The notes below the pieces were generated by a model that did not search any database, was not told the DNA's origin, and saw only the letters and a list, made by a program, of their open reading frames with translations. The position numbers were made by a program, and so were the translations under genes. This document shows positions 24,927 to 33,448 of a stretch of DNA of 64,000 nt, one piece after another. The stretch spans positions 124,001 to 188,000 of the forward strand of contig NZ_FUWJ01000001.1 of the NCBI RefSeq assembly GCF_900167455.1. Reading direction: 5' to 3'. Origin of the DNA: Enhydrobacter aerosaccus (GTDB taxonomy: Bacteria; Pseudomonadota; Alphaproteobacteria; Reyranellales; Reyranellaceae). The number at the start of each line of letters is the position of its first letter. The first letter of the stretch is position 1.

Positions 24927-24954
24927 AAAGTGCGGCTCAAAAAGTGTGGCTCAA
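24927..24954. repeat. Tandem 14-bp repeat in the divergent promoter region
   Basis: AAAGTGCGGCTCAA is followed directly by AAAGTGTGGCTCAA, one mismatch in 14. It lies in the 300-base AT-richer gap between the monooxygenase gene and livG, 58 bases before the livG start. It may be a direct-repeat operator for an unknown regulator or just a small duplication. Confidence 0.5.
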
Positions 24955-25011
24955 AATTGGCATGGCGTAAGAGGTCTCTACGTAGGTCCGATAACAGGGA
25001 CGGACAACGAG

Positions 25012-25800
25012 ATGGATGACGCTCCGATCCTTGACGTTGTCGCCTTGTCCAAGAAGTTCGGTGGCGTCACCGCCGTTCAGGACGTATCGCTCGACGTACC
25101 GCGTGGCGGTATCCTCTCGATCATTGGTCCGAACGGAGCGGGGAAGACTTCGCTCCTGAACATGATCTCAGGCTTCTACAAACCTGACACCGGCCGAATC
25201 GTGCTCGAGGGCAAGAACATCACTCACCGCAAGCCGAGCGAGGTCGCCCAGCTTGGCGTGGCACGCACCTTCCAGAACATCGCGTTGTTCAGTGGTCTGA
25301 CGGTCCTCGACAACCTGATGCTGGGCCGCCACGTGCGCATGAAGGCAGGCGTCCTCTCCAGCGTCGTCTACTGGGGGATGGCGCAGAAGGAAGACATTGC
25401 CCACCGCGAGGCTTGCGAGGAGATCATCGAGTTCCTGAAGCTGCAGGATCTGCGCAAACTCCCGACCGCGGCGCTCGCCTATGGTTTGCGCAAACGCGTC
25501 GAGCTCGGACGCGCCCTCGCCGTTGAGCCGAAGGTGCTGCTGCTCGACGAGCCGATGGGAGGCATGAACCAGGACGAGAAGGAGGACATGGCGCGCTACA
25601 TCCTGGACGTAAACCAGGAGCGCGGCGTCACCGTCGTGCTGATCGAGCACGACATGGGCGTAGTCATGGACATCTCCGATCATGTCGTCGTGCTCGATCG
25701 CGGCCGGCGCATCGCCGCCGGCACGCCGGAAAAGGTGCAGCGCGATCCCAAGGTGATCGAAGCCTATCTCGGTACAGCGAGGTCCAGAAGCGGCGCATGA
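25012..25800 (+). CDS. livG: Branched-chain amino acid-type ABC transporter ATPase LivG
   Basis: A 262-residue ATPase of the HAAT transporter family. Walker A GPNGAGKTS is near residue 40, a LivG-type signature AYGLRKRVELGRALA and Walker B KVLLLDEPMGGMN follow, then the switch His in VLIEHDMGVVM. The start MDDAPILDV is ATG 25012; the frame is open to 24781 but that part is AT-rich and non-coding. Its last bases overlap the ligase (ATGA). In such clusters LivG works with LivF, the permeases LivH and LivM and binding protein LivK, here probably importing an organic acid rather than an amino acid. Confidence 0.93.
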   Translation: MDDAPILDVVALSKKFGGVTAVQDVSLDVPRGGILSIIGPNGAGKTSLLNMISGFYKPDTGRIVLEGKNITHRKPSEVAQLGVARTFQNIALFSGLTVLDNLMLGRHVRMKAGVLSSVVYWGMAQKEDIAHREACEEIIEFLKLQDLRKLPTAALAYGLRKRVELGRALAVEPKVLLLDEPMGGMNQDEKEDMARYILDVNQERGVTVVLIEHDMGVVMDISDHVVVLDRGRRIAAGTPEKVQRDPKVIEAYLGTARSRSGA

Positions 25801-27737
25801 GCCTCGTCGAATCCCCGCAGACCGACACGCTGCCAAAGCTTGTGGTGCGCAATGCGGCGACCGATCCGCGCGGTGCCGGTATGCGCGAGAAGACCCGCGG
25901 CATCTGGCAGACCTACAGCTGGAGCGACTATCGCGACCAGGTGCGAGACTTTGCCCTCGGCCTCGCCTCGTTCGATTTCAAACGTGGTGACAAGCTCTCG
26001 GTGGTGGGTGACAACCGCCCACAGCTCTATTTCGCGCAGCTTGCCGCGCAGGCGCTGGGCGGGGTCTCGGTGCCCGTCTACCAAGACTCCATTGCCGCCG
26101 AGCTCGTCTACGTGCTGAACCATGCCGAGACCTCGATCATCGTGGCCGAGGACCAGGAACAGGTAGACAAGGCTCTGTCGCTCAAGGACAAGCTGCCCAA
26201 GCTGCGCTGGATCATCTTCGATGATCCTCGTGGCCTGTGGTCGTATGACGATCCCATCCTGCAGTCGTACGAACGCGTCCTAGAGGCCGGCCGCGCGTTC
26301 GCCAAAGCGCACCCGCAGTACTTCGAGACCGAACTCACCAAGGGTCGCCCCGACGACACGTCAATAATCGCCTACACCTCGGGAACGACGGGCGCCCCCA
26401 AGGGCGCCATGCTCAGCCACCGTAACATGATCACTACGGCCGAGGCTTTCGCCGAGGTCAACGACGTCAAGGTCGGCGACAACTGGCTCTCCTATCTGCC
26501 GATGGCCTGGGTCGGCGACGCGTCCTTCTCGCTCGGCATGGCGATGGTGGCGCGTCTGACTGCAAATTGCCCGGAAAGCCCGGAGACCGTGCAGCGCGAC
26601 CTGCGCGAGCTGGGGCCCGACGTCATGCTGGCACCGCCGCGTATCTGGGAGAACATGCTGACAGTGATCCGGGTGAAGGCGGCTGATGCTTCGCCATTGA
26701 AGCGCCGCGTGTTCGAGTATTTCCGCGGCCTTGCCGAACGCTGCGAGCTGCAGCGCAGCGATGGCCGTGGGCTGTCGTCGGCCGAGCGGCTGGGCCTCGC
26801 GCTAGGCGAGATCCTGGTCTACGGACCGGTGCGCGACCAGCTCGGACTGCGCAATGCGCGCTGGTGCTACACTGGCGGTGCCCCATTAGGGCCGGATACC
26901 TACCGGTTCTTCCGCTCCTTCGGCATCAACCTCAAGCAGGTCTATGGCGCCACCGAGGCTTCGGCACTCATCTCTTGCCAGCCCGACGCCGAGGCCAACC
27001 CCAATACCGTCGGCCGTCCCATCCCGCGTATCGAAGTCAAGATCGACGATCGCGGCGAGGTCATGCTCAAGGGAGCGAACGTTTTCACTGGCTACTTCAA
27101 GCAGGAAGACGTGACGCGGGACACCGTAACGCCCGACGGCTGGCTGAAGACGGGCGATGCCGGCTTCTTCGACAAGCAGGGCCACTTGGTCATCATCGAC
27201 CGCGCCAAGGACGTGGGCAAGCTCGCTGACGGCACCGCGTTCGCCCCGCAGTTCATCGAGAACAAGCTGAAGTTCAGCCCCTTCATCCGCGAAGCCGTCG
27301 CGTTCGGCCACGAGCGGCCGTTCGTCGTCGCCATGATCGCCATCGACATGCAAACGGTCGGCACCTGGGCGGAGAAGAGGGGACTGCCCTACACGAGCTA
27401 CATGGACCTCAGCCGCAAGCCCGAGGTGGCCGATCTGATCGGCGGCGAGATCGCCAAGGCCAATGCAACGCTGCCGGACGTGCAGCAGGTCAAGCGCTTC
27501 CTGCTGCTCAACAAGGAGCTGGAAGCCGACGATGCGGAGATGACGCGCACCCGCAAGGTGCGCCGCAAGTTCGTCGCCGAGAAGTACGCCAAGGTCATCG
27601 AGGGATTCTACAACGACGCCAAGCGGGTGCAGGTCACGATGGAGATCACCTTCGAGGATGGGCGCAAGTCGACGCTCACCTCCGATATCGTCATTCATGA
27701 TCTCGCGCCGGCCGAGCCAGTGCGCCGGGCAGCGTGA
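25797..27737 (+). CDS. AMP-dependent acyl-CoA synthetase (long-chain type)
   Basis: A 646-residue ANL-superfamily ligase that activates a carboxylic acid to its CoA thioester via an acyl-adenylate. The P-loop YTSGTTGAPKGAM is near residue 196, YGATEASALIS in the middle, and GWLKTGDAGFFDKQGHLVIIDRAKD near residue 450. The size and the large C-terminal domain fit long-chain (FACL) enzymes. It overlaps livG by four bases and lies ten bases before livH, so the ligase is embedded in the transporter operon: import and CoA activation are likely coupled. The same arrangement is known for aromatic-acid and fatty-acid liv clusters. Confidence 0.92.
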   Translation: MSLVESPQTDTLPKLVVRNAATDPRGAGMREKTRGIWQTYSWSDYRDQVRDFALGLASFDFKRGDKLSVVGDNRPQLYFAQLAAQALGGVSVPVYQDSIAAELVYVLNHAETSIIVAEDQEQVDKALSLKDKLPKLRWIIFDDPRGLWSYDDPILQSYERVLEAGRAFAKAHPQYFETELTKGRPDDTSIIAYTSGTTGAPKGAMLSHRNMITTAEAFAEVNDVKVGDNWLSYLPMAWVGDASFSLGMAMVARLTANCPESPETVQRDLRELGPDVMLAPPRIWENMLTVIRVKAADASPLKRRVFEYFRGLAERCELQRSDGRGLSSAERLGLALGEILVYGPVRDQLGLRNARWCYTGGAPLGPDTYRFFRSFGINLKQVYGATEASALISCQPDAEANPNTVGRPIPRIEVKIDDRGEVMLKGANVFTGYFKQEDVTRDTVTPDGWLKTGDAGFFDKQGHLVIIDRAKDVGKLADGTAFAPQFIENKLKFSPFIREAVAFGHERPFVVAMIAIDMQTVGTWAEKRGLPYTSYMDLSRKPEVADLIGGEIAKANATLPDVQQVKRFLLLNKELEADDAEMTRTRKVRRKFVAEKYAKVIEGFYNDAKRVQVTMEITFEDGRKSTLTSDIVIHDLAPAEPVRRAA

Positions 27738-27747
27738 GGTCGAAGCG

Positions 27748-28644
27748 ATGTCGGAAGATCTCGAGTTTTTCCTGGCGCTGACGCTGAACGGCGCTTCGAT
27801 TGGCCTAATGTATTCGCTGATCGCCCTGGGGTTCGTGCTGGTCTACAAGGCAACCGACGCCATCAACTTCGCCCAGGGCGAGTTCGTCATGCTGGCGGGT
27901 CTGATCGTGGCGGTGTCGCTGTCGATCGAGGCCATGCCGCTGATCGTGGCGATCGCCATCGTCATCGTCGTGATGATCGGCTTCGGCTTTGGCTTCGAGC
28001 GCGTCGTGCTGCGACCCTTGCTCGGGCGGCCGGTCGTCGCGGTGATCATGGCGACCATCGGCCTGGCAGCCGTGCTGCGCGGCTTGGGGCCGCTGATCTT
28101 CGGCAGCGAAACCCGCGCGGTGTCCCTGCCCGTCGGCGATGACCCGATCGTCCTTGGTCCGGCGAGCCTGCCGCCGATCCAGGTTGTGGGCGCCGCTGTC
28201 GCGCTGCTGTTCTTCCTCGCTTTCAGCTGGTTCTTCAAGAAGAGCCGCATGGGCGTGGCCATGCGCGCCGTCGCCGACAACCAGCAGGTGGCACAGGCCA
28301 TGGGCATCAACGTCGAGCGCTACTTTGCGCTCGCCTGGGCGATGGCCGGCATCGTCTCGGCGCTGGGCGGCGTGGTGTGGGGCGCCATGCTGGGCGTCGA
28401 CGTGCAGCTGGCCCTGGTCGGGCTAAAAGTCTTCCCGGTGGTGATCCTGGGCGGCCTCGATTCGATCGGCGGCGCGCTGGTCGGCGGGCTGATCATCGGC
28501 ATCGTCGAAAGCCTGGCGGCCGGCTACCTCGATCCGTTCGTGGGCGGCGGCACCAAGGACTTCGCGCCCTACGTGCTGATGATCCTGGTGCTGATGATCA
28601 GACCCTACGGCATCTTCGGCCGCCGCCAGATCGAGCGGGTGTGA
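27748..28644 (+). CDS. livH: Branched-chain-type ABC permease LivH
   Basis: A 298-residue inner-membrane permease with about eight hydrophobic segments. ASIGLMYSLIALGFVLVYKATDAINFAQGEFVMLAG is the typical LivH start, and AMRAVADNQQVAQAMGINVERYFALAWAMAG the cytoplasmic EAA-like loop that contacts the ATPases. ATG 27748 is ten bases after the ligase stop; the longer frame upstream lies within the ligase. LivH pairs with LivM, which follows after a 170-base gap filled by a large inverted repeat. Confidence 0.94.
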   Translation: MSEDLEFFLALTLNGASIGLMYSLIALGFVLVYKATDAINFAQGEFVMLAGLIVAVSLSIEAMPLIVAIAIVIVVMIGFGFGFERVVLRPLLGRPVVAVIMATIGLAAVLRGLGPLIFGSETRAVSLPVGDDPIVLGPASLPPIQVVGAAVALLFFLAFSWFFKKSRMGVAMRAVADNQQVAQAMGINVERYFALAWAMAGIVSALGGVVWGAMLGVDVQLALVGLKVFPVVILGGLDSIGGALVGGLIIGIVESLAAGYLDPFVGGGTKDFAPYVLMILVLMIRPYGIFGRRQIERV

Positions 28645-28664
28645 TGATGGGGAGCCTTCTTCTT

Positions 28665-28800
28665 CGCTGGGGGCGCACCACTCCAGTGGCGCGTCTTCGG
28701 AGCGCGGACCTCCAGGTCCGCATCATGACCGATGAGCGGACCTGGAGGTCCGCGCTCCAGCAAGATCATGACGCGCCACTGGAGTGGCGCGCCCCCAGCG
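28665..28800. repeat. Large nested inverted repeat between livH and livM
   Basis: The left part CGCTGGGGGCGCACCACTCCAG... is the reverse complement, with small gaps, of the right part ...CTGGAGTGGCGCGCCCCCAGCG. Each arm is about 60 bases and itself contains shorter palindromes (CGGACCTCCAGGTCCG and CACTCCAGTG). In RNA it would fold into a long cruciform-like hairpin. It resembles REP-type intergenic palindromes that occur in many copies in some alphaproteobacteria. It separates two genes of one operon and may tune LivM expression. Confidence 0.85.
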
Positions 28801-28817
28801 TCGAGCGCGTGTAGCCC

Positions 28818-29885
28818 ATGTTCCACCGCGAATCCGGAGTCTTCAAGACGACCTACAGCGCCGACATGGCGCTCTATCCGCTGCCGATCGCCAAGTGGAC
28901 CATGATCGCGCTGGCGGTGATCTTCGTGCTGATCGTCCCGCTGGCCGTGCACGAATATTACCTGTCGATCCTGAACCTGATCTTCATCGCCATCGTGGGC
29001 GCGCTGGGGCTGAACATCCTGGTGGGCTACACCGGCCAGATCTCGATCGGCCACGGCGCCTTCATGTCGGTCGGCGCCTATACCGCTGCCAACCTCGCGG
29101 TGAAGCTCGGCCTGCCGTTCTGGCTGACCTTGCCGGCGGGCGGCCTGATGGCGGCATTGATCGGCGTCGTGGTCGGCATGCCGAGCCTCCGCATCAAGGG
29201 TCTTTACCTGGCGATCGCCACCCTGGCCGGCCAGCTCATCATCGAATGGACGATCAATCGCGTGCCGGCGATCTCGGGCGGCGCCCAGGCCTCGATCGAG
29301 GTCGACCGGCCGAGCCTGTTCGGTTTTGCCTTCAACACCCAGGGCCGGCTCTATTTCTTCCTGCTGTTCTTCGCCGTGATCGCCATCATCGCGACCCTGA
29401 ACCTGGTGCGCAGCCGCATCGGCCGCGCCTTCGTGGCGGTGCGCGACCAGGACATCGCGGCCGAGATCATCGGCATCAACATCTACCGCTACAAGCTGCT
29501 CGCCTTCGCCATCTCGTCCTTCTATGCCGGCGTCTGCGGCGTGCTTTACACCTACTATTTCGGCATCGCCAACTACGAGCAGTTCCAGCTCATCGTCTCG
29601 ATCGACTACCTCGCCATGATCATCATCGGCGGGCTGGGCTCGGTGCTGGGCACGATCCTGGGCGCCACGTTCGTCACATTGCTGCCTATAGTGATCCGCA
29701 TTTTCATGGAGAACGTCGGATCGCTGTTCTTCACCGCAGTCGAGATGGCCAACGTCATCTCGGGCCTGCGGCTGGGGTTGTTCGGCGCCTTGATCATCTT
29801 CTTTTTGATCGTCGAGCCCGAAGGGCTCAATCGTCTGTGGAGGAATGTCCGGAGCTATTTCCGGGTATGGCCCTTCTCCTATTAG
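28818..29885 (+). CDS. livM: Branched-chain-type ABC permease LivM
   Basis: A 355-residue inner-membrane permease. Characteristic blocks are LNILVGYTGQISIGHGAFMSVGAYTAA, PSLRIKGLYLAIATLAGQLIIEW and AVRDQDIAAEIIGINIYRYKLLAFAISSFYAGVCGVLY, all diagnostic for LivM. About eight to nine membrane segments are seen. ATG 28818 follows the inverted repeat by 17 bases, and the ribosome binding site (GTGTAGCCC) is poor, so translation may depend on local RNA structure. A fragment of a second livM copy is found at about 21518. Confidence 0.94.
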   Translation: MFHRESGVFKTTYSADMALYPLPIAKWTMIALAVIFVLIVPLAVHEYYLSILNLIFIAIVGALGLNILVGYTGQISIGHGAFMSVGAYTAANLAVKLGLPFWLTLPAGGLMAALIGVVVGMPSLRIKGLYLAIATLAGQLIIEWTINRVPAISGGAQASIEVDRPSLFGFAFNTQGRLYFFLLFFAVIAIIATLNLVRSRIGRAFVAVRDQDIAAEIIGINIYRYKLLAFAISSFYAGVCGVLYTYYFGIANYEQFQLIVSIDYLAMIIIGGLGSVLGTILGATFVTLLPIVIRIFMENVGSLFFTAVEMANVISGLRLGLFGALIIFFLIVEPEGLNRLWRNVRSYFRVWPFSY

Positions 29886-29913
29886 AGGGGCATAGCTGCG
29901 AAGGGAGCAACTC

Positions 29914-31161
29914 ATGACAAGGTTCGTTAAAAGCTGGCTCGGGATCGCGGCGATCACCGCAACCCTCGTTTTTAGCGGAGGCCAAGCCTTCGCTCAGAAG
30001 GAACTCGTATTCGGCCTGCAATGCGACAGGACCGGCGCGACTGCGACCGTGGGAACGGCGCTGTGCCCCGGCTATCACGACTACATCGCCCTGGTGAACA
30101 GCAAGGGCGGCGTCGAGGGCCACAAGATCAGGGTCATCGAGATCGACAACGAGTACAAGGTCCCGCCCGGCATCGAGGCGCACGAACGGTTCAAGAAGGA
30201 TGGGGCGATCATCGAGGGTCTCTACGCTACCCCTGTAGTTATGGCGCTCACTAAGAGGCTCGAAGAGGACAAGATACTCGGCACGTCGCCCGGCTTCGGG
30301 GCGGCTGCGGCGGCTGACGGCAAGCGCTTTCCGTATGCCTTCCCAATCGCCGCAACCTACTGGTCGCAGGCGGGTGCAGCGGTGGCTTTTGCCAAGGAGA
30401 AGCTGGGCGATCTCAAGGGCAAGAAGATCGCCTATCTATTCTACGACAACCCGGCGGGCAAGGAACCACTGCCTATCCTCGAGGACCTCGCCAAGTCCGA
30501 GGGGTTCGAGCTGCGCACCTTCGCGGTGCCGGCGCCGGGCCTGGAGATGGGCGCGCAGATTCTCGACATCACCGGCCGCTACAAGCCGGACTTCATCATC
30601 ACCCACTTGTTCGGCCGCTCGCCGTCGGTCTCGATCAAAGAGTTGAAGGGCAAGGGCTACCCACTCAGCAAGGTGATTGCCTTCGTGTGGGGCGGCGCCG
30701 AGGCCGACGTCATCGCCGCCGGTGGCTACGGCGTGGCCGAAGGTTACAACACCATCCAGTTCGCCAGCGTCGGCAAGGACTTCCCGGTGATCAAGGACAT
30801 CGAAGCGATGTACAAGGCGCAGGGCAAGAGCCCGCCCAAGGAGATGGACTCGACCGTCTACTACAATCGCGGCGTCTTCATCGCGGCGTTGCACGTCGAG
30901 GCGGTGCGTAACGCTATCAAGGCCAAGGGCGGTGCGGCGCCGACTTCGGAAGAGGTCAAGAAAGGCATGGAGTCGATCAAGGGCTTTACCCTGGGTGGCC
31001 TCGTACCACCGATGGAGATCACCCCGGCCGACCACGAGGGCGGCGGCTGGGTGCAGATCTGGACCGTCAAAGGCGGCAAGCTCGTCAAGAGCAAGGACTG
31101 GTTCCAGGGCTACCGGCCGGTCATCCTCAAGCACCTCGCGGCGGAAGCCTCGAAGTCCTGA
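29914..31161 (+). CDS. livK: ABC transporter periplasmic substrate-binding protein (LivK-like)
   Basis: A 415-residue exported binding protein. The signal peptide (about residues 1-27, ending GGQAFAQ) is followed by ELVFGLQCDRTGATATVGTALCPGYHDYIALVNSKGGVEGHKIRVIEID, the Peripla_BP_6 pattern. Two extra cysteines near the N-terminus are unusual. The ligand cannot be told from sequence; the neighbouring acyl-CoA ligase points to a carboxylic acid. GGGAGC precedes ATG. A strong hairpin follows the stop, consistent with higher expression of the binding protein than of the downstream ATPase. Confidence 0.92.
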   Translation: MTRFVKSWLGIAAITATLVFSGGQAFAQKELVFGLQCDRTGATATVGTALCPGYHDYIALVNSKGGVEGHKIRVIEIDNEYKVPPGIEAHERFKKDGAIIEGLYATPVVMALTKRLEEDKILGTSPGFGAAAAADGKRFPYAFPIAATYWSQAGAAVAFAKEKLGDLKGKKIAYLFYDNPAGKEPLPILEDLAKSEGFELRTFAVPAPGLEMGAQILDITGRYKPDFIITHLFGRSPSVSIKELKGKGYPLSKVIAFVWGGAEADVIAAGGYGVAEGYNTIQFASVGKDFPVIKDIEAMYKAQGKSPPKEMDSTVYYNRGVFIAALHVEAVRNAIKAKGGAAPTSEEVKKGMESIKGFTLGGLVPPMEITPADHEGGGWVQIWTVKGGKLVKSKDWFQGYRPVILKHLAAEASKS

Positions 31162-31171
31162 ACGCGAAAAG

Positions 31172-31192
31172 GGCGGGCGGCAATCGCCCGCC
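31172..31192 (+). terminator. GC-rich hairpin between livK and livF
   Basis: GGCGGGCG, loop GCAAT, CGCCCGCC: an eight-pair perfect stem eleven bases after the livK stop. No U-run follows, so it is more likely an mRNA-stabilising or attenuating hairpin than a full intrinsic terminator. Confidence 0.55.
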
Positions 31193-31217
31193 ACTCGCAC
31201 CTCACACAGATTGGTTC

Positions 31218-32012
31218 ATGCTCGCAATCAATAACATCGAGGTCGTCTACGACCGCGTCATACTCGTCCTGAAGGGCGTGTCGATTGATGTCGGCGAAGG
31301 TGCGATTACGACATTGCTGGGCGCCAACGGCGCCGGCAAGACGACCACGCTTAAGGCCATCTCGGGCGTGTTGCGCAGCGAGCGCGGCGAGGTCACCAAG
31401 GGCACGATCCAGCTTGGTGAGCAACGCATCGACGGGCTGCGTGCCCACGACGTGACGCGGCTGGGCCTCGCCCAGGTCTTCGAGGGAAGACGGGTGTTCG
31501 AGCATCTGACCACGGAGGAGAACCTGATCGCCGGCGGCCACGTCCAGAAACACGGTGCTTCGGTGAAGCAGGGCATCGAGCTGGTTTATTCGTATTTCTC
31601 GCGGCTGCGCGAGCGGCGGCATCAGCAATCGGGCTACCTGTCCGGCGGCGAGCAGCAGATGCTGGCGATCGGCCGGGCGCTGATGAGCCAGCCCAAGGTC
31701 GTGCTGCTCGACGAGCCCTCGCTGGGTTTGGCGCCCATGCTGGTCGAGGAGATCTTCGGCATCGTCAGCCGTCTGGTGAAGCAGGAGAACCTTTCGGTCC
31801 TGCTGGTCGAGCAGAACGCCACCATGGCGCTGGCGGTGGCCGATCACGGCTATGTCATGGAGAACGGCCGGATCGTGCTGGAAGGCCCGGCTGAGAAGCT
31901 GCGCAGCAACTCCGACATCAAGGAGTTCTATCTCGGCCTCAATGAAGGCGGGGCACGCAAATCCTACCACGACACGAAGCACTACAAGCGCCGCAAACGA
32001 TGGCTCTCATGA
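31218..32012 (+). CDS. livF: Branched-chain-type ABC transporter ATPase LivF
   Basis: A 264-residue ATPase. Walker A GANGAGKTT is near residue 35, then GLAQVFEGRRVFEHLTTEENLIAGG, signature YLSGGEQQMLAIGRALM and Walker B KVVLLDEPSLGLAP, in the usual LivF order. The C-terminus LGLNEGGARKSYHDTKHYKRRKRWLS is a basic extension seen in LivF proteins of aromatic or fatty acid clusters. It is the last gene of the transporter operon. A 100-base relic of a second copy is at about 21566-21680. Confidence 0.94.
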   Translation: MLAINNIEVVYDRVILVLKGVSIDVGEGAITTLLGANGAGKTTTLKAISGVLRSERGEVTKGTIQLGEQRIDGLRAHDVTRLGLAQVFEGRRVFEHLTTEENLIAGGHVQKHGASVKQGIELVYSYFSRLRERRHQQSGYLSGGEQQMLAIGRALMSQPKVVLLDEPSLGLAPMLVEEIFGIVSRLVKQENLSVLLVEQNATMALAVADHGYVMENGRIVLEGPAEKLRSNSDIKEFYLGLNEGGARKSYHDTKHYKRRKRWLS

Positions 32013-32372
32013 TCTTCGATAACGCAAGAACCGGCAGCCGCACCGAAATGGGGCCCAGCTTTGCGGCTGAGCCGAATGATCGGTTCGCTCGTAAGACACA
32101 GCGACGCCGTCTCTCGTGCGCTATCGCCAGCGCCCCGGGATGACGGACCTGATAGGGACCTCGTTTGTCGTACTCAGTCGTCGCTGAAGAGCTCGCAAAT
32201 GTTGAAGTGGGAACGAAATGTGCGCTGGAAGCAGATTTGGAATCGCAGGATTTGACGCCGCAGTGGCCGGATCTCGCGATCTCGTTCTTGGTGAAAAGAG
32301 TCTCTGCTTCCCGACATGATCGCGCGCAAAAATTTGATGGTCTTCGATCAGCTCGCGCTCGCCTCTGATCAC
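32013..32372. other. Gap after livF, no gene seen
   Basis: About 360 bases between convergent livF and the TetR gene. Short open frames on both strands lack ribosome binding sites and family resemblance. I see no strong hairpin followed by a T-run. Confidence 0.4.
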
Positions 32373-33047
32373 TCAAGAACGAGCACGCCGCCCTTTGGAA
32401 GAACGTTCGAGATGGTTGCTGTCCAAGCCTGCGCCATTCAGCACGATATCGCATACATTCTGAGCCAGCTCGGAAACAGCCAAATCACCTGGACGATACC
32501 ACGTAGCCGCCCAGTTCATTGCACCGAGCAGCAACAAGCGCAAAACCATCAAGTCGACATCTCTTCGAATCGCTCCGGCGCGCTGTCCCTCGGAAAGCAG
32601 CCGGCCCCAATACTCACCATATGCGGCGCGAAGCTTTCGATTCTGCCGTTTGACGGCGGCCGGCGCCTGCTCGAACACTCGGATATTCGCCGACGTATAG
32701 TCGCTCTGCTGCAAAAGCATCGTAAGATGGGCTGTCACAGCGGCTTCGAGCTTTTCACTGAATGCGGATGAAGCCGGCAAGGACCCGACGGCGAGACGGA
32801 CCGCCGAGAACACTCGGGTAATGCCTACATCGAGCACCTCCTGCAGGATATCGTCCTTCGACTCGAAGTGATAGTAGATGCTTCCACCCTGCATCTCTGC
32901 AGTCATTGCGATGTCGTTAATGGTCGTTGCGGCATATCCTTTGAGACTGAACGCGCGTGCCGCCGCATCGAGAATGCGCTGCCGCGTGATAGCCGATTTC
33001 GGATGGGACGTACGACGGGACCGCGTCGACACTTCCTGTTGACTCAC
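32373..33047 (-). CDS. TetR-family transcriptional regulator, 224 aa
   Basis: N-terminal helix-turn-helix: SAITRQRILDAAARAFSLKGYAATTINDIAMTAEMQGGSIYYHFESKDDILQEVLD. The C-terminal domain resembles FadR/KstR-type regulators that sense acyl-CoA thioesters (ending MNWAATWYRPGDLAVSELAQNVCDIVLNG). The start is GTG 33047 with GGGGG six bases upstream. It is the only intact TetR gene next to the catabolic island, so it is the best candidate to bind the TCTAATG palindromes at 39.5 and 49.9 kb, but that link is an inference. Confidence 0.88.
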   Translation of the reverse strand: MSQQEVSTRSRRTSHPKSAITRQRILDAAARAFSLKGYAATTINDIAMTAEMQGGSIYYHFESKDDILQEVLDVGITRVFSAVRLAVGSLPASSAFSEKLEAAVTAHLTMLLQQSDYTSANIRVFEQAPAAVKRQNRKLRAAYGEYWGRLLSEGQRAGAIRRDVDLMVLRLLLLGAMNWAATWYRPGDLAVSELAQNVCDIVLNGAGLDSNHLERSSKGRRARS

Positions 33048-33448
33048 TCAAAACCCCCTTTGGAGCCAGCGTGGATTGGCTCAAACCCAACAAGATTGCA
33101 GCATTTGCCGCCGCACTCGGTGCGCGAAGCGCCATTTTGATGTTCTCATCATATCGATATGCGGCCCAAATAGTAGGATGATCCGTTGTCGCGATTGGTT
33201 ACGAACGGCCAGTCTCTGTCGGCCAGTCCCTTGACTTCCTGGCACGGCGTGCCTAGCGTATCTAACGGCCATTCGAAATTGGCCCATGTCCAGGATTTCG
33301 ACTTTCGTGTATCTTGAGACGGTAGGCCGTCGCAGCCATTACCTCATTATGCGACAGTGCGGCAGCGAGCCGCCGAGTTGACCTCTTCGAGAGCATGTAA
33401 CGATCGATCCTGAAGGTATAGGCGTCTTTCAAGTCAGGACCGACCTAC
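33048..33448. other. Divergent promoter region between the TetR and luciferase-like genes
   Basis: About 400 bases without a credible gene. It contains a perfect 12-bp palindrome CATATCGATATG at 33150-33161, about 100 bases upstream of the TetR start, that could be an autoregulatory site. The TCTAATG motif of the island is not found here. Confidence 0.4.

Noticed and set aside
28605..29957. Minus-strand frame of about 450 codons opposite livM
   Set aside because: His/Asp/Gln-rich translation typical of the complement of a membrane protein; no domain, no ribosome binding site.
33150..33161. CATATCGATATG as the operator of the island
   Set aside because: Perfect but single 12-bp palindrome; it does not recur at the other promoters, so it was kept only as a note in the gap entry.
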